From the NCBI GenBank assembly GCA_964538025.1, contig CAZICZ010000003.1, positions 1 to 64,000 of the forward strand: DNA of 64,000 nt, given 5' to 3'. Shown piece by piece: positions 44,469 through 53,311 of the stretch (the first letter of the stretch is position 1; each line of letters opens with the position of its first letter). A program made the position numbers and the translations under genes. The stretch is from UBA5078 sp964538025. Lineage in GTDB: Bacteria; Pseudomonadota; Gammaproteobacteria; Pseudomonadales; Pseudohongiellaceae. Below the pieces are notes generated by a model, which made no database searches, was not told where the DNA came from, and was given only the letters and a program-made list of their open reading frames with translations.

Positions 44469-44795
44469 ATGAGCGACAAAATCGTTCAAATCTCTGATGC
44501 CAGTTTTGAGCAAGACGTCCTGAAGGCCTCTGGCCCGGTATTGGTAGATTTCTGGGCAGAGTGGTGCGGCCCATGCAAAATGATCGCTCCCGTTCTGGAA
44601 GAACTTGCCGAGGATTACGCAGGCAAACTCACCATTGCCAAGCTGAATATTGATTCAAATATCGCAACAGCACCGAAATACGGCGTCCGCGGCATCCCCA
44701 CGCTGATGATTTTCAAGAATGGCGAAGTGGCCGGCACCAAGGTCGGGGCACTGTCCCGATCCCAGTTGGCCGCCTTCATCGACAGCGTCATCTGA
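44469..44795 (+). CDS. trxA: Thioredoxin 1
   Basis: A 108-residue cytosolic thioredoxin with active site W-C33-G-P-C36-K, the preceding VDFWAEW strand, the cis-Pro segment GIPTLMIF and the standard C-terminus. It reduces protein disulfides and serves ribonucleotide reductase and PAPS reductase. A ribosome site GGAAG lies before the ATG. The placement directly upstream of rho is conserved in E. coli and many gammaproteobacteria, which supports both assignments. Confidence 0.97.
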   Translation: MSDKIVQISDASFEQDVLKASGPVLVDFWAEWCGPCKMIAPVLEELAEDYAGKLTIAKLNIDSNIATAPKYGVRGIPTLMIFKNGEVAGTKVGALSRSQLAAFIDSVI

Positions 44796-44819
44796 GGCGC
44801 AATTATCCCTTTCCGAAAA

Positions 44820-44854
44820 GAGGAATCGGCGCTCTACAGGGCGCCTGATTCCTC
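44820..44854 (+). terminator. Strong hairpin after trxA
   Basis: GAGGAATCGGCGC (44820-44832) pairs with GCGCCTGATTCCTC (44841-44854) with one bulged base and an 8-nt loop. No T-run follows on the plus strand, so it may be a 3' stabilising or Rho-assisted end rather than a classical intrinsic terminator. Confidence 0.45.
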
Positions 44855-44921
44855 GGCCGGAGTCACTGCGGTGATCACGCAAGCATCTGTTTTTGCGTCA
44901 CAAATAAAGACAAAATTTTTC

Positions 44922-44950
44922 TGGACAGCATGAATTTCACGTTCTATATT
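44922..44950 (+). promoter_or_regulatory. Promoter for rho
   Basis: TGGACA (44922-44927), 17-bp spacer, TATATT (44945-44950): five of six matches in each box at ideal spacing. The start of transcription would be near 44957, giving a leader of about 220 nt. Confidence 0.6.
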
Positions 44951-45179
44951 GCGTCCATCGTCTCATCCGTCTGACGACCTTGTCTCTTATCTACAAAGCT
45001 CCAGAACAACGCTGTAAAGCAAAAACCCTTTTTTAACCATTACACTTTACTAAACAACAGCCAAACCATCTGTTTACAACCCTAACAAACTGTCCGTTCG
45101 TTACGCTGACGCCTAGCCGTTGCGCTTTGCTGGTGGCCGCAGTTTGCCCTTACCTCACAAACCTACGTATCAAATCATC

Positions 45180-46439
45180 ATGAATCTAACCGACTTAAAG
45201 AAACAACCCATCGCACAGCTCTTGGAAACCGCCGAGGAAATGGGCCTCGAAAACCTCTCAAGAACACGCAAACAAGACATCATCTTTGCGATCTTGAAGA
45301 AACACGCCAAGAACGGTGAAGACATCTCCGGCGATGGGGTTCTGGAAATTCTTCAGGACGGTTTCGGATTCCTGCGATCGGCAGACTCCTCCTACCTCGC
45401 CGGCCCCGATGATATTTACGTTTCTCCCAGTCAGATTCGCCGCTTCAATCTGCGGACTGGTGACACGATCGAAGGGAAAATCCGGCCTCCCAAAGATGGG
45501 GAACGCTACTTCGCACTGCTCAAGATCTCTGAAGTCAACTTCGCAAAACCCGAAAATTCAAAGCAAAAAATCCTCTTCGAAAACCTTACCCCGCTCTTCC
45601 CTAGCGAACGCCTGCGTCTTCAGATCGGCAATGGCAGTACCGAGGATTTAAGTGCCCGCACCATCGACTTGACCGCCCCGATCGGCAAGGGCCAGCGCGG
45701 TTTGATCGTGTCGCCGCCAAAAGCCGGTAAGACATTCATTCTGCAAAACATTGCCCAATCCATTGCCAAGAATAATCCGGAATGCCGTCTCATTGTGCTG
45801 TTGATTGACGAACGTCCTGAAGAAGTGACGGAGATGCAACGCTCCGTTCGCGGCGAAGTGGTGGCCAGTACATTCGATGAACCGCCCGCCCGCCACGTGC
45901 AGGTCGCGGAAATGGTGATCGAGAAAGCAAAGCGTCTTGTTGAACATAAGGAAGATGTGGTGATTCTGCTGGACTCCATCACCCGCCTTGCTCGCGCCTA
46001 CAACACCATCGTGCCCTCCTCCGGCAAGGTGCTGACCGGCGGTGTGGATGCTCACGCGCTTGAGCGGCCGAAGCGTTTCTTCGGCGCGGCGCGTAATCTG
46101 GAAGAAGGCGGCAGTCTCACCATCATTGCCACTGCGCTGGTTGAGACGGGCTCCAAAATGGACGAAGTGATCTACGAGGAATTCAAGGGCACGGGCAACA
46201 TGGAACTGCACCTTGATCGCAAGATTGCGGAAAAGCGTGTGTATCCCGCGATCAATGTGCGCCGCTCCGGAACACGACGTGAAGAGCTGTTGACCACAGA
46301 GGAAGAACTCCAGCGTATGTGGATTCTGCGCAAGATTCTCAGCGCGATGGAAGACGTGCAGGCCACAGAATTCATTCTCGACAAGCTCAAAGATACCAAG
46401 ACCAACGACGAGTTCTTTAACTCGATGAAACGCAAGTAA
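45180..46439 (+). CDS. rho: Transcription termination factor Rho
   Basis: A 419-residue protein, exactly the E. coli length when started at ATG 45180 (MNLTDLKKQP). The N-terminal helical domain and cold-shock-like RNA-binding domain (VLEILQDGFGFLRS, YVSPSQIRRFNLRTGD) precede the RecA-like ATPase core with Walker A PPKAGKTF, Walker B VVILLDSITRLARAYN, the Q-loop VLTGGVDAHALERPKRFFG, and the arginine-finger region. The hexamer loads on C-rich RNA and ends transcription. A longer open frame begins 60 bp upstream but lacks support. A strong promoter and long leader lie before it. Confidence 0.98.
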   Translation: MNLTDLKKQPIAQLLETAEEMGLENLSRTRKQDIIFAILKKHAKNGEDISGDGVLEILQDGFGFLRSADSSYLAGPDDIYVSPSQIRRFNLRTGDTIEGKIRPPKDGERYFALLKISEVNFAKPENSKQKILFENLTPLFPSERLRLQIGNGSTEDLSARTIDLTAPIGKGQRGLIVSPPKAGKTFILQNIAQSIAKNNPECRLIVLLIDERPEEVTEMQRSVRGEVVASTFDEPPARHVQVAEMVIEKAKRLVEHKEDVVILLDSITRLARAYNTIVPSSGKVLTGGVDAHALERPKRFFGAARNLEEGGSLTIIATALVETGSKMDEVIYEEFKGTGNMELHLDRKIAEKRVYPAINVRRSGTRREELLTTEEELQRMWILRKILSAMEDVQATEFILDKLKDTKTNDEFFNSMKRK

Positions 46440-46513
46440 GACCTTTTCTGTGGCTGCGCGACACGTGTGTGCAGCCACAGGAAGTGCGTCCCTGCCGACT
46501 GCGGAGTTCCCCC

Positions 46514-47989
46514 ATGCCTTGCAAAGATTTGCGTGAGTTCATTGCGCTCCTTGAAAAGGAAGGCGATCTCAAACGTATCCAGGTCGAAGTGGATCCCGTC
46601 CTCGAAATAACGGAAATCAGCGACAGAACACTGCGCGCCCACGGTCCGGCCCTGCTGTTCGAAAATGTCAAAGGCTCCTCCATGCCTCTCCTCGCCAATC
46701 TCTTCGGTCATCCACGACGGGTGGCCATGGCGATGGGGCAGCAGGACCTTCAGGGATTGCGAGACGTCGGGCACCTGCTGGCTTTTCTGAAGGAGCCAAC
46801 GCCTCCCAAGGGCTGGAAGGACCTGTGGCAAAACCTGCCAGCTTATCGACAGGTCTTGAACATCGCGCCTGACATCAAAAAAAGTGCGCCCTGCCGCGAG
46901 GTCATCATTGATGAGGCGGACATCGATCTTACCAAGATGCCGATTCAGACCTGCTGGCCTGGCGACGTTGCTCCGCTGGTAACCTGGCCACTGGTCATCA
47001 CTCGTGGCCCCGAAAAGGAACGGCAAAATCTCGGCATCTACCGCATGCAATTGCTGGGTCCTAACAAGCTTATTATGCGCTGGTTGTCTCACCGGGGCGG
47101 CGCGCTGGATTTTCGTGACTGGCAGCTGAAGCATCCCGGCGAACCGTTTCCCGTGAGCATCGCCATCGGGGCGGACCCTGCCACCATTCTGGCCACCGTG
47201 ACACCTATCCCAGACACACTTTCCGAATATGCCTTCGCCGGTTTGTTGCGTGGAGAAAAAACGGAAGTACTGCAATGCCTGACCAACTCGCTGCAAGTCC
47301 CTGCGAGTGCGGAGATTGTGCTTGAGGGTGTCATCGAACCAGGAGAGTTTGCCGCGGAAGGCCCCTACGGTGATCACACGGGCTACTACAACGAGGTCGA
47401 ACAGTTCCCGGTCTTTACGGTAAAGAAAATGACACACCGCAAAGATCCTATTTATCACAGCACCTACACAGGACGTCCGCCGGATGAACCTGCCATGCTG
47501 GGCGTCGCCCTGAATGAAGTATTCATTCCTTTGATTCAGAAACAATACCCCGAGATTGTGGATTTTTATCTGCCGCCCGAGGGTTGTTCCTACCGCATGG
47601 CCATCATCAGCATCCGTAAACAGTATCCGGGGCATGCCAAGCGCATCATGATGGGCGCGTGGTCCTTTCTGCGGCAGTTCATGTACACCAAATTTGTCAT
47701 CATTGTGGACGAGGACGTCAATTGCCGTGACTGGAATGATGTCGTGTGGGCGATGACCACACGCATGGACCCAGCGCGCGACACCGTGCTGATTGAAAAC
47801 ACGCCGATTGATTATCTGGATTTTGCCTCACCGGTTTCCGGACTGGGGTCAAAGATGGGCATGGATGCGACCAGCAAATGGCCGGCGGAAACTGCGCGGG
47901 AATGGGGCACCCCAATTGCCATGTCAGACGCCGTCAAAGCGCGCGTTGATGCGATATGGGATGAACTGGGAATCGACAAACCGGCTTAG
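46514..47989 (+). CDS. ubiD: 3-octaprenyl-4-hydroxybenzoate decarboxylase UbiD
   Basis: A 491-residue enzyme using prenylated FMN to decarboxylate the ubiquinone precursor. Family features are CKDLREFIALLEKEGDLKRI at the N-terminus, ENVKGS, RMQLLGPNKLIMRWLSHRGG, the EGPYGDHTGYY motif with the catalytic Glu region, and VDEDVNCRDWNDVVWAM. The ATG at 46514 (GGAG 7 bp upstream) gives the standard N-terminus; an upstream GTG in the same frame is unlikely. The flavin prenyltransferase partner ubiX is not in the window. The stop overlaps the convergent hemY stop by 4 bp. Confidence 0.96.
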   Translation: MPCKDLREFIALLEKEGDLKRIQVEVDPVLEITEISDRTLRAHGPALLFENVKGSSMPLLANLFGHPRRVAMAMGQQDLQGLRDVGHLLAFLKEPTPPKGWKDLWQNLPAYRQVLNIAPDIKKSAPCREVIIDEADIDLTKMPIQTCWPGDVAPLVTWPLVITRGPEKERQNLGIYRMQLLGPNKLIMRWLSHRGGALDFRDWQLKHPGEPFPVSIAIGADPATILATVTPIPDTLSEYAFAGLLRGEKTEVLQCLTNSLQVPASAEIVLEGVIEPGEFAAEGPYGDHTGYYNEVEQFPVFTVKKMTHRKDPIYHSTYTGRPPDEPAMLGVALNEVFIPLIQKQYPEIVDFYLPPEGCSYRMAIISIRKQYPGHAKRIMMGAWSFLRQFMYTKFVIIVDEDVNCRDWNDVVWAMTTRMDPARDTVLIENTPIDYLDFASPVSGLGSKMGMDATSKWPAETAREWGTPIAMSDAVKARVDAIWDELGIDKPA

Positions 47990-48828
47990 CCCGGCTGTGG
48001 AAACTCCGGAAGGGTTTTGCTGATCTGCTGCGTTGGCCCTACCAAATAACGTGCGTTGCGTTCAGGCTCTCTCAAATTGCCAAGCAGCCTGGCGAGTTCG
48101 GCAAAGACCTCCGCGTCCGGGTGCGCGCGCAAACTGCGCTCAAAATATTCCCGAGCCTTTCCCCACAATTGAACCCGCAGGGACAGCCTTCCCGCGGCCA
48201 GCAAGAGCTCGCCATCCTCTGCGCGTGACTCCAGCCAGGCTTCGGCACGTTTCAATTGTTGCGCGGCCTGCGCATCCGACGCTTTCAATCCTAACAAGCT
48301 GTATTTGCGCACCAGCGCATCACTCCACTGCTCGGCAAGACCCGCTTCCACGGCCTTGATTGCGTCAGCGCTTTCACCGATGGCGCAGAGCGCATCAGCG
48401 TAAACGGCTATCAGGACATCGTCGGTGGTCACTTTCTTCGTGCGCTGTTTCCACAGTTTGCGCAATTGCGCGGCACTCAATGTCCCCCCTTCTTGTGCAT
48501 CACTGTGCTGCCGTAATTCTGCCTCCAGTGCACTGCGCAGCGCTTCCTCGGGCAGGGGAGCATTGCGTCGTTTTTTCTCCGCTCGCGCCTCTTGCCAGCG
48601 ACGCCCTGCGCCGACCAGCCGCAAGGGATTGATCCAGTCCAGAATCAGGTAGAGAAGTCGCAGCAAGATCAGGAGCGCCATGAGGGCGACAAAGAGGGCG
48701 AACAGGCTACTTTCAAACGTTACCTTGCCAAAGGACACCAAAAGATAGCCGGGTTCTTTTGCCAGAAAAAGCGTTGCCAGCAATCCCGTTACGAGCGCCA
48801 GCAGAAAATAGAAAAACGCCTTGATCAT
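47986..48828 (-). CDS. hemY: HemY-family membrane protein (short form)
   Basis: A 280-residue protein with two N-terminal membrane segments (FFYFLLALVTGLLATLFLA; LFALFVALMALLILLRLLYL) as in proteobacterial HemY, then a cytosolic or periplasmic TPR-like helical region ending in RLSLRVQLWGKAREYFERSL. E. coli HemY has nearly 400 residues, so roughly 120 are missing, seemingly the first TPR block directly after the membrane part. This HemY is not protoporphyrinogen oxidase; it accompanies HemX in operons with hemCD, with a poorly known role in haem synthesis. The start follows the hemX stop by 2 bp, last gene of hemC-hemD-hemX-hemY. Confidence 0.8.
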   Translation of the reverse strand: MIKAFFYFLLALVTGLLATLFLAKEPGYLLVSFGKVTFESSLFALFVALMALLILLRLLYLILDWINPLRLVGAGRRWQEARAEKKRRNAPLPEEALRSALEAELRQHSDAQEGGTLSAAQLRKLWKQRTKKVTTDDVLIAVYADALCAIGESADAIKAVEAGLAEQWSDALVRKYSLLGLKASDAQAAQQLKRAEAWLESRAEDGELLLAAGRLSLRVQLWGKAREYFERSLRAHPDAEVFAELARLLGNLREPERNARYLVGPTQQISKTLPEFPQPG

Positions 48829-48830
48829 GC

Positions 48831-49976
48831 TCAGGGCCCCGGTTCCCGCTCGGAAGAAGTGCGTGCGGCATTCAGTTGACGCAAAAGTGCCAGAGAGGCC
48901 GAAATATCGGGTCTCTCCTCACGCACCGGAATCTGTGAGAGAGCGCGCAACTCTTCGCTGAGCGTGCGACCCACACCGCGGTCAATGGCAAAATACTGTG
49001 CAGTCCAGTCGGCACTTTTGCCCATGCTATCGCGGTAAATCTCCGGCTCTGCCATTAATAGGGCGAGCTGAGCCTGCTCGAGCATGAGGTGCAAATTCTG
49101 CTTCAGCATCGCTTCCTGCTGTGGTGGCAGTAACGCCTCCGGTGCGACATCCCATTCTTGCCAGACAAAAATCGCACGCAACAGATTCAGGGCGCGTGTT
49201 GCAAAACTCTCATCACTGGCAGCAGTCTGGTCTCGCGTCACCGAAAGCTGTGACGCGTAATTGGCCACCATCGCATCGCGCAGCGACAGCTGATCGATCA
49301 ATGGCAGTAAATTATTCACTCGCAGGTAAAGTCCACTGACATCGACATACGTGCGATTGCGCAGCGCCAGCATCTCGCTGGCAAGCAGATCGCGCACGCC
49401 CAGTACCGATGTCTCACCGGAATCGCGCAGCAATGTATCGACCTCACTCAGGATCAGCAGCGCTGAATCGCCATCTCCCTCCAGCTGGAGTTTTTGATTG
49501 GCCAGTCGCAAAAGCGTTTCGGCTTCTGTCCACAACCAGTCAGCCGTGGCACGTTCCTGCGGCAGGGCACTCAGGCGCTCCTGCAAGGCGGCGTCGCTTC
49601 GCGCCAGAGCGGAAAGGCGGGCATCCAGTTCGGCGCGCAGCCGTTGCAGGGAGTCCTCATCGACCAGATTTTCCGGCAGTGCCACCTGTGCGGCAGTGCT
49701 GGCATTGTGCAGATTTTCGAGTGCCGACTGCATCGCCGCGTTGTCAATCTGCAGACGCAACAGCGCGGCATCGGTACGGGACTGCTCCCAGAGAAGGAAG
49801 CTGATGGAAAGGATCACGGGCACCAGCAGAACGACCAGAATTAAAAACCGTTTGAGGCCACTGCGTCGCGAGCGGCTCTTGGCATTGGTGTGTTTGCTGA
49901 TTTCATCCAGAATGCGGGGGGTGTCTCCCCGGGCACCGGTTTCAGTGCCTGCTTGCTGGGCATTGGTGTCTGTCAC
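48831..49976 (-). CDS. hemX: HemX family protein
   Basis: About 381 residues with a short polar N-terminus, one membrane segment (FLILVVLLVPVILSISFLLW) and a long helical periplasmic domain with heptad-like Leu/Ala spacing, then TADWLWTEAETLLRLANQKL and ALLILSEVDTLLRDSGE, characteristic of HemX. It was once labelled uroporphyrinogen-III methyltransferase, but it lacks those motifs; its exact role is not known. I choose the GTG at 49976, which overlaps the hemD stop as GTGA with GGAG 7 bp upstream, over an ATG 24 bp earlier inside hemD. Confidence 0.87.
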   Translation of the reverse strand: MTDTNAQQAGTETGARGDTPRILDEISKHTNAKSRSRRSGLKRFLILVVLLVPVILSISFLLWEQSRTDAALLRLQIDNAAMQSALENLHNASTAAQVALPENLVDEDSLQRLRAELDARLSALARSDAALQERLSALPQERATADWLWTEAETLLRLANQKLQLEGDGDSALLILSEVDTLLRDSGETSVLGVRDLLASEMLALRNRTYVDVSGLYLRVNNLLPLIDQLSLRDAMVANYASQLSVTRDQTAASDESFATRALNLLRAIFVWQEWDVAPEALLPPQQEAMLKQNLHLMLEQAQLALLMAEPEIYRDSMGKSADWTAQYFAIDRGVGRTLSEELRALSQIPVREERPDISASLALLRQLNAARTSSEREPGP

Positions 49977-50815
49977 GTCAACTCCGGAGCCTGTCGGCAT
50001 TGCAACAGCGCGCTCATCATGGCGGCATCATCGGCCGCCCCGGCGTCCATGACATGCACGAACCCGGCCTGCCGGGCGATGTCCATGACGCGCTGCGATG
50101 GCACGATCACCCTCAACGATTGCAGCAAGCTTAGCAGAGCAGACTCTGGCTTGTCCCGTAACGCGCCGCGCAGCCCCAGCAATTGCAGAAGACTTTCAAG
50201 AATCTGTGCGCTGGTGATGATGACGGTGTTGATGTGCATTGCCACCAGCTGCGCCAAGACAGCCTGTCGGTCATAGGTCGGGACCACACGTCGGTACACC
50301 TCGATATAGTCCACCCGGGCCCCGCGCTCCCGCAGTGTTTCCGCCAGCAATTCGCGCCCGCCCTGTCCGCGGAACAGGGCGATGCGTTTGCCTTCCACGT
50401 GCTGTAGGCCGGGCAGTGCCAGCAGGTGTTCGCTGGTAACGCCGTCTTCGGCGCATGACACGGGCCAGACCTCTTCACGCAGCAGCGCCGCCGTGCTGGG
50501 ACCGACTGCAAAGGCGCCAAGGCCTGCCGGAAGCTGGGGCCAGTACTGCCGAATCCAGTCCATGCCGACACTGGCGGCATTGGTGCTGATAAATATCGCG
50601 CTGTCGTACTGGTCAAGCTGCATGATCTGGGAGCGGATTTTGACGATATCGTCAGGGGCGCTCAGGGGCTCGATTTCAATCAGGGGCAGGGACATCACGC
50701 TCCCTCCAGCCGCCTTGATGAGGCTGGCAAGGCCCTCGGCCTGGGATGCGGGACGGGTCAACAACACCTGGCAGCCGACCAGGGTCTGCGCGTGCTCGGG
50801 AGGGGCTGCCCTCAT
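49973..50815 (-). CDS. hemD: Uroporphyrinogen-III synthase
   Basis: A 280-residue protein of the HemD fold: VLLTRPASQAEGLASLI at the N-terminus, PLIEIEPL, IFISTNAA, FAVGPSTAALLREE, and a second domain with RVDYIEVYRRVVP and IITSAQILESL. It cyclises hydroxymethylbilane with inversion of ring D. Sequence conservation in this family is low, so operon position is important evidence: its ATG overlaps the hemC stop by 4 bp and its stop overlaps hemX by 4 bp. Confidence 0.93.
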   Translation of the reverse strand: MRAAPPEHAQTLVGCQVLLTRPASQAEGLASLIKAAGGSVMSLPLIEIEPLSAPDDIVKIRSQIMQLDQYDSAIFISTNAASVGMDWIRQYWPQLPAGLGAFAVGPSTAALLREEVWPVSCAEDGVTSEHLLALPGLQHVEGKRIALFRGQGGRELLAETLRERGARVDYIEVYRRVVPTYDRQAVLAQLVAMHINTVIITSAQILESLLQLLGLRGALRDKPESALLSLLQSLRVIVPSQRVMDIARQAGFVHVMDAGAADDAAMMSALLQCRQAPELT

Positions 50816-51738
50816 GCGTGAAGAGCCTGCAGAATGCGGTCGGCGCCCTGTGCCAGCAGCGCGTCGGCAACGGCGGTGCCCAGTCGTTCGGCCTCGGCGC
50901 GCGGGCCTCGCATCTCACTGCGCAAGATGCGTTGTCCGTCTGCCTGCCCGACCAACGCGCGCAGATGCAAGGTGTCACCCTCCAGCTCGGCGAAACAGGC
51001 GATAGGCACCTGACAGCCGCCATTGAGCCGCGTATTGACGGCCCGCTCGGCAATCACCCGATCCGCGGTGTCGGCATCATGCAGTCCCTGCAGCAGCCTC
51101 AGGATCTCGGTGTCATCGATGCGGCATTCGATGCCCACGGCACCCTGTCCTCCCGCGGGAAGCGAAGCGGTGGTCGACAAACGTTCACGAATGCGATCCC
51201 CCAAACCCAGTCTCACAAGGCCTGCGCTGGCGAGAATAATGGCATCGAACTCCCCGCGATCGAGCTTGGACAACCGGGTGCCCACATTCCCCCGCAGATC
51301 CCCGATCTGCAGGTCTGGCCGCAACGCCCGCAACTGGCACTGGCGGCGCAGGCTCGACGTGCCGACACGGGCACCCTGAGGCAGGGCATCCAGGCGTTCA
51401 AACGTGTTGGAGACAAACGCATCGGAGGGGTCTTCGCGCTCGCAGATCACCGCCAGCCCAAGCCCTTGGGGAAAACTCATGGGCACATCCTTCATGGAGT
51501 GCACCGCGATATCTGCCCGTTTCTCCAGCAGGGCGACTTCCAGCTCCTTCACGAAGAGCGCCTTGCCTCCGATCTTGGACAGGGGGCTGTCGAGGATGAT
51601 ATCGCCGCGGGTAGTCATGCCGATCAGCTCGACCCGCAGGCCGGGATTCTGTTCGATCAAGCGCGCTTTGACATATTCGGCTTGCCACAGGGCGAGGGGG
51701 CTTTCGCGCGTGGCGATGCGAATTAACTCTACTGCCAT
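50812..51738 (-). CDS. hemC: Hydroxymethylbilane synthase (porphobilinogen deaminase)
   Basis: A 308-residue enzyme that links four porphobilinogens. Clear motifs are IRIATRESPLALWQAEYVK, TTRGDIILDSPLSKIGGKAL, VHSMKDVP, GTSSLRRQCQL and the cofactor-attachment loop RLNGGCQVP with the dipyrromethane Cys. It heads the hemCDXY operon and is divergent from argH, an arrangement common in Pseudomonas-like gammaproteobacteria. Confidence 0.97.
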   Translation of the reverse strand: MAVELIRIATRESPLALWQAEYVKARLIEQNPGLRVELIGMTTRGDIILDSPLSKIGGKALFVKELEVALLEKRADIAVHSMKDVPMSFPQGLGLAVICEREDPSDAFVSNTFERLDALPQGARVGTSSLRRQCQLRALRPDLQIGDLRGNVGTRLSKLDRGEFDAIILASAGLVRLGLGDRIRERLSTTASLPAGGQGAVGIECRIDDTEILRLLQGLHDADTADRVIAERAVNTRLNGGCQVPIACFAELEGDTLHLRALVGQADGQRILRSEMRGPRAEAERLGTAVADALLAQGADRILQALHA

Positions 51739-51853
51739 AGTCTGTCTCTTCCTTCCAAGGGTCTGGCGCGGATTCTACGTGAATCGGCCCGAGATTTCCT
51801 GCCTGGGGCACTGTGCCACCCCGCACCTGAGTGTCGGGCAATCGGATTATCTT

Positions 51854-51861
51854 GCTATAAT
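51854..51861 (+). promoter_or_regulatory. Extended -10 promoter element for argH
   Basis: A consensus TATAAT (51856-51861) preceded by TG one base away (TTGCTATAAT, TG at 51853-51854) lies 39 bp before the argH ATG. No good -35 hexamer is seen at 16-18 bp, which is acceptable for an extended -10 promoter. Confidence 0.55.
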
Positions 51862-51900
51862 CGCCGCCCCCAAGCTGCCATAGCACAAGTGAGAAGACTC

Positions 51901-53301
51901 ATGACAGACAATGCCTCAGATGCCATCAAACCGTGGGGGGGCCGTTTCAGCGAGCCCACCGATGCATTCGTGGAGCGATTCACCGCCTCGGTGAACTTTG
52001 ACAGGCGGCTTTACCATCATGACATCAATGGCTCCATCGCCCACGCTACCATGCTGGGCAGTGTCGGCATCCTGACTCCCAAGGAGGTGCAGGACATCGT
52101 CGGCGGTCTGGAAACCATTCGCGAGGAAATCGTGCGCGGCGAATTCGGCTGGTCCGTGCAGCTCGAAGATGTGCACATGAACATCGAGTCGGCGCTGACC
52201 CAGCGCATCGGCAACACCGGGAAAAAACTCCACACGGGCCGTTCACGCAACGACCAGGTTGCCACCGATATCCGTCTCTATGTGCGGGACGAAATTGACG
52301 CTTTGCTGGCCATCTTGACGCGTCTGCAAGGGGCGCTCGTGGATCTTGCCGAACGTGAAGCCGACACGATCATGCCCGGCTTTACGCATTTGCAGACGGC
52401 GCAGCCCATTACCTTCGGGCATCACATGATGGCCTGGGTGGAAATGCTCGCGCGCGATTACGGCCGCCTGCAAGACTGCCGCGCACGCATGAATTTCTCG
52501 CCGCTGGGGGCCGCCGCACTGGCAGGCACCAGTTATCCGATCGCCCGTGAACAGACCGCGCAACTGCTGGGCTTTACGGGCCCCACCCGCAACTCGCTGG
52601 ACTCGGTGAGTGATCGCGACTTTGCGATCGAGCTCGCCGCTGCCGGCAGCCTGATCATGACCCACCTCTCGCGATTCAGTGAGGAGCTGGTGCTGTGGAC
52701 CTCCTCCCAGTTCGATTTCATCGATCTGCCCGACCGCTTCTGTACGGGCTCTTCGATCATGCCCCAGAAGAAAAACCCCGACGTGCCCGAGCTGGTGCGG
52801 GGCAAGACGGGCCGGGTCAACGGGCATCTCGTGGCGCTGCTGACCCTGATGAAGTCCCAGCCTCTGGCCTACAACAAGGACAATCAGGAAGACAAGGAGC
52901 CGCTGTTCGATCTGATCGACACCTTGCGCGACTGCCTCACGGCCTATGCGGACATGGTCCCGGCAATCAAACCAAAGAAAACGTCCATGCTGCAGGCGGC
53001 GAAAAAGGGCTACGCCACCGCCACCGATCTGGCCGACTACCTGGTGCGCAAGGGCATCGCATTCCGCGATGCGCACGAAATCGTGGGCAAGTCGGTTGCC
53101 TATGGGATTGCACAAAAGAAGGACCTGAGCGAATTGAGCCTGGCGGAACTCCAGCAGTTTTCCACTCAGATCGACGAGGACGTGTTTGCGGTGTTGACGC
53201 TGGAAGGTTCGGTGAATGCCCGCAACCATATTGGCGGGACTGCGCCGGCGCAGGTCCGGGCGGCCGTCGCCGCCCATCGGGCACGGCTCGCCGGCGTCTG
53301 A
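51901..53301 (+). CDS. argH: Argininosuccinate lyase
   Basis: From ATG 51901 the protein has 466 residues. It cleaves argininosuccinate to arginine and fumarate, the last step of arginine synthesis. The fumarase-superfamily signature GSSIMPQKKNPD is intact, along with KPWGGRFSEPTD at the N-terminus, LHTGRSRNDQVATD, MPGFTHLQTAQP and SVSDRDFAIE. A GTG 12 bp upstream is in frame but less likely. It carries its own promoter and is divergent from hemC; the HtrA-type protease gene converges 10 bp after its stop. Confidence 0.97.
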   Translation: MTDNASDAIKPWGGRFSEPTDAFVERFTASVNFDRRLYHHDINGSIAHATMLGSVGILTPKEVQDIVGGLETIREEIVRGEFGWSVQLEDVHMNIESALTQRIGNTGKKLHTGRSRNDQVATDIRLYVRDEIDALLAILTRLQGALVDLAEREADTIMPGFTHLQTAQPITFGHHMMAWVEMLARDYGRLQDCRARMNFSPLGAAALAGTSYPIAREQTAQLLGFTGPTRNSLDSVSDRDFAIELAAAGSLIMTHLSRFSEELVLWTSSQFDFIDLPDRFCTGSSIMPQKKNPDVPELVRGKTGRVNGHLVALLTLMKSQPLAYNKDNQEDKEPLFDLIDTLRDCLTAYADMVPAIKPKKTSMLQAAKKGYATATDLADYLVRKGIAFRDAHEIVGKSVAYGIAQKKDLSELSLAELQQFSTQIDEDVFAVLTLEGSVNARNHIGGTAPAQVRAAVAAHRARLAGV

Positions 53302-53311
53302 TCGTCAGGCC

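Larger units (their letters stand above)
44796..45179. promoter_or_regulatory. trxA-rho intergenic region: hairpin, promoter and long rho leader
   Basis: 384 bp without a gene. A strong inverted repeat (44820-44854) follows trxA. A good promoter (44922-44950) follows, then about 220 bp of AT- and C-rich leader before rho. A long leader before rho is known in E. coli, where Rho represses its own gene by early termination; the C-rich, G-poor tract at 45040-45115 would suit Rho loading (inference). Confidence 0.55.
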
